Source: Acidimicrobiia bacterium
GTDB taxonomy: Bacteria; Actinomycetota; Acidimicrobiia; IMCC26256; BP-133
Direction of reading: 5' to 3'
NCBI GenBank assembly: GCA_025934385.1
Contig: JAICYE010000172.1
Span: 1 to 5,625 of the forward strand
DNA: 5,625 bases
Within the stretch, counting starts at the first letter, position 1; every line of letters starts with the position of its first letter. This document shows positions 4,957-5,625 of this stretch, piece after piece. Below the pieces are notes generated by a model that saw only the letters and a program-made list of their open reading frames with translations, searched no databases and was not told where the DNA came from. A program made the position numbers and the translations under genes.

Positions 4957-5337
4957 TCAGCGACTGCTGAGACGGAAATCGTCGCCGTCGTCCGGACGGC
5001 CGCGTCGCCGCCGGAAACGCCGCCACCACGGCGGGCGTTCCGATTCCAGGTCGTGGATGACGGTCGGGGCGGCATCGGCCACGATGGCCTCGGCGTCGGC
5101 GAGCACATCGACGATGTCCTCCACCGGTTCCTCGGGTTCCGGCTCCACGGGTGGGCGGCCGGCGAGCGATCCCTGCTCGAAGTCCGTGGCGATCATCATG
5201 ATCCGCTCGTAGCGGGAACAGTTCTCGGGGCAGCGCCACGGCGCCTCGGGGGCCAGGTCGAGGGTACAGAAGCGGGCGACCTCACCGTCGTCGTAGGTGC
5301 GGCTCTCGTAGTGGCAGCAGTCCTCCCGCATGGTCAT
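4957..5337 (-). CDS. Cys-rich N-terminal, acidic-linker, PPWW-basic-tail protein of unknown function
   Basis: The 126-residue protein has three clear parts. The N-terminal part (1-43) is a cysteine cluster: Cys7, Cys8, Cys24, Cys36 and Cys40, with His9, in MREDCCHYESRTYDDGE and WRCPENCSRY. It looks like a small zinc or iron-sulfur site. The middle (about 64-100) is acidic and Pro/Glu-rich (PPVEPEPEEPVEDIVDVLAD). The C-terminal part is PPWWRRFRRRRGRP (102-115), a Trp pair followed by arginines of the kind that binds membranes or nucleic acid. No signal peptide or full membrane segment is seen. I believe similar Cys-rich small proteins occur in actinobacteria, but I cannot name a characterised family. 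The start is ATG 5337, with a second ATG at 5331; neither has a strong ribosome binding site. It lies 36 bp after the VOC gene on the same strand, so co-transcription is likely. Codon use matches its neighbours. Confidence 0.8.
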   Translation of the reverse strand: MTMREDCCHYESRTYDDGEVARFCTLDLAPEAPWRCPENCSRYERIMMIATDFEQGSLAGRPPVEPEPEEPVEDIVDVLADAEAIVADAAPTVIHDLESERPPWWRRFRRRRGRPDDGDDFRLSSR

Positions 5338-5373
5338 GGTCAGAGTCTGCCAGCACCCCGAGCCGGTTTCGGT

Positions 5374-5625
5374 CTACCCGGCTTCGTGGAGTTCGATGAG
5401 GTTGCCTGAGGGGTCGGAGAGGAACGCCTGCCGGCTCGCGCCGACCGGCCTGGGAGCGCTCACCTCCACGCCCTCGGCGCGCAACGCTGCGACCGTGTCG
5501 TCCAGATCCTCGACGAGCAGCGCGAAATGTTGGCCGTGGTCCGGGGGAGGGGTGCCCTCGATCAGGTGCACCTGCTGCCCGCCGGCGTCGAGCCACGCCC
5601 CACCGAAGCCGAAGTCGGGGCGGTC
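5374..5625 (-). CDS. VOC (vicinal oxygen chelate / glyoxalase-like) family protein, N-terminus outside the window
   Basis: The last 83 residues are present and the gene enters from the right edge. The visible part is the end of the first beta-alpha-beta-beta-beta module (FGFGGAWLDAGGQQVHLIEG) and the whole second module. The latter starts at HFALLVEDLDDTVAALRAEG and closes with FLSDPSGNLIELHEAG, the classic VOC ending. Candidate metal ligands, numbered within the fragment, are His20 (QVHLI), His33 (GQHFALLV) and Glu78 (LIELHE). Family members include glyoxalase I, extradiol dioxygenases, epimerases and resistance proteins binding fosfomycin or bleomycin. The size suggests a single-domain protein of about 110-130 residues, and the fragment does not show which reaction it carries out. 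GTG at 5571 could open a short internal frame, but the VOC fold clearly extends upstream of it. The Cys-rich protein gene follows 36 bp downstream. Confidence 0.85.
   Translation of the reverse strand, partial: DRPDFGFGGAWLDAGGQQVHLIEGTPPPDHGQHFALLVEDLDDTVAALRAEGVEVSAPRPVGASRQAFLSDPSGNLIELHEAG

Noticed and set aside
1..5625. Mobile element, CRISPR array, tRNA or attachment site
   Set aside because: No terminal repeats, transposase motifs, regularly spaced repeats or tRNA-like cloverleaf sequence were found. The holin-like remnant alone does not establish a prophage.

Overview
The window is very GC-rich, with strong G/C preference at third codon positions, ATGA-overlapping genes and a small BldC/MerR-type regulator. 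This points to a high-GC actinobacterium. The protein style (MacB-like permease, Cys-rich small protein with a PPWW-basic tail) would fit an Acidimicrobiia-like lineage, but the phylum-level call is much safer than the class.

Region 1 (1-2840, + strand) is the distal end of a catabolic operon. It holds the last 28 codons of an unidentified gene, an aryl-acid adenylating enzyme of the DhbE/EntE family (91-1791), and a bicupin gentisate 1,2-dioxygenase-type ring-cleavage enzyme (1788-2840, joined by an ATGA overlap). The adenylation enzyme carries the pocket residues associated with salicylate rather than 2,3-dihydroxybenzoate (Asn261, Cys266, Leu365, aligned with DhbE Asn235, Ser240, Val337). 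Together the two genes suggest salicylate degradation by the CoA-thioester route known from Streptomyces sp. WA46 (sdg genes): salicylate, salicylyl-AMP, salicylyl-CoA, gentisyl-CoA, gentisate, then ring cleavage. A siderophore role for the ligase is less likely with this neighbour.

Region 2 (2841-4206, + strand) has a well-formed promoter (TTGGCA, 18 bp, TAGGAT), a 15-bp palindrome over the -35 element and an 11-bp perfect inverted repeat in the leader. These precede a 408-residue MacB/FtsX-type ABC transporter permease that has no ATPase or adaptor gene beside it.

Region 3 (4207-4956) holds a short frame-broken remnant resembling the start of an actinobacterial Holin-X-type gene. It converges on a minus-strand pair: a 59-residue basic His/Cys-containing small protein followed by a 64-residue BldC/MerR-like DNA-binding protein. 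Both have strong ribosome binding sites.

Region 4 (4957-5625, - strand) has a VOC (glyoxalase/dioxygenase superfamily) protein running in from beyond the right edge. It is followed 36 bp later by a 126-residue protein of unknown function with an N-terminal cysteine cluster, an acidic middle and a WW-plus-arginine tail. No tRNA, rRNA, CRISPR array, insertion sequence or origin was seen.
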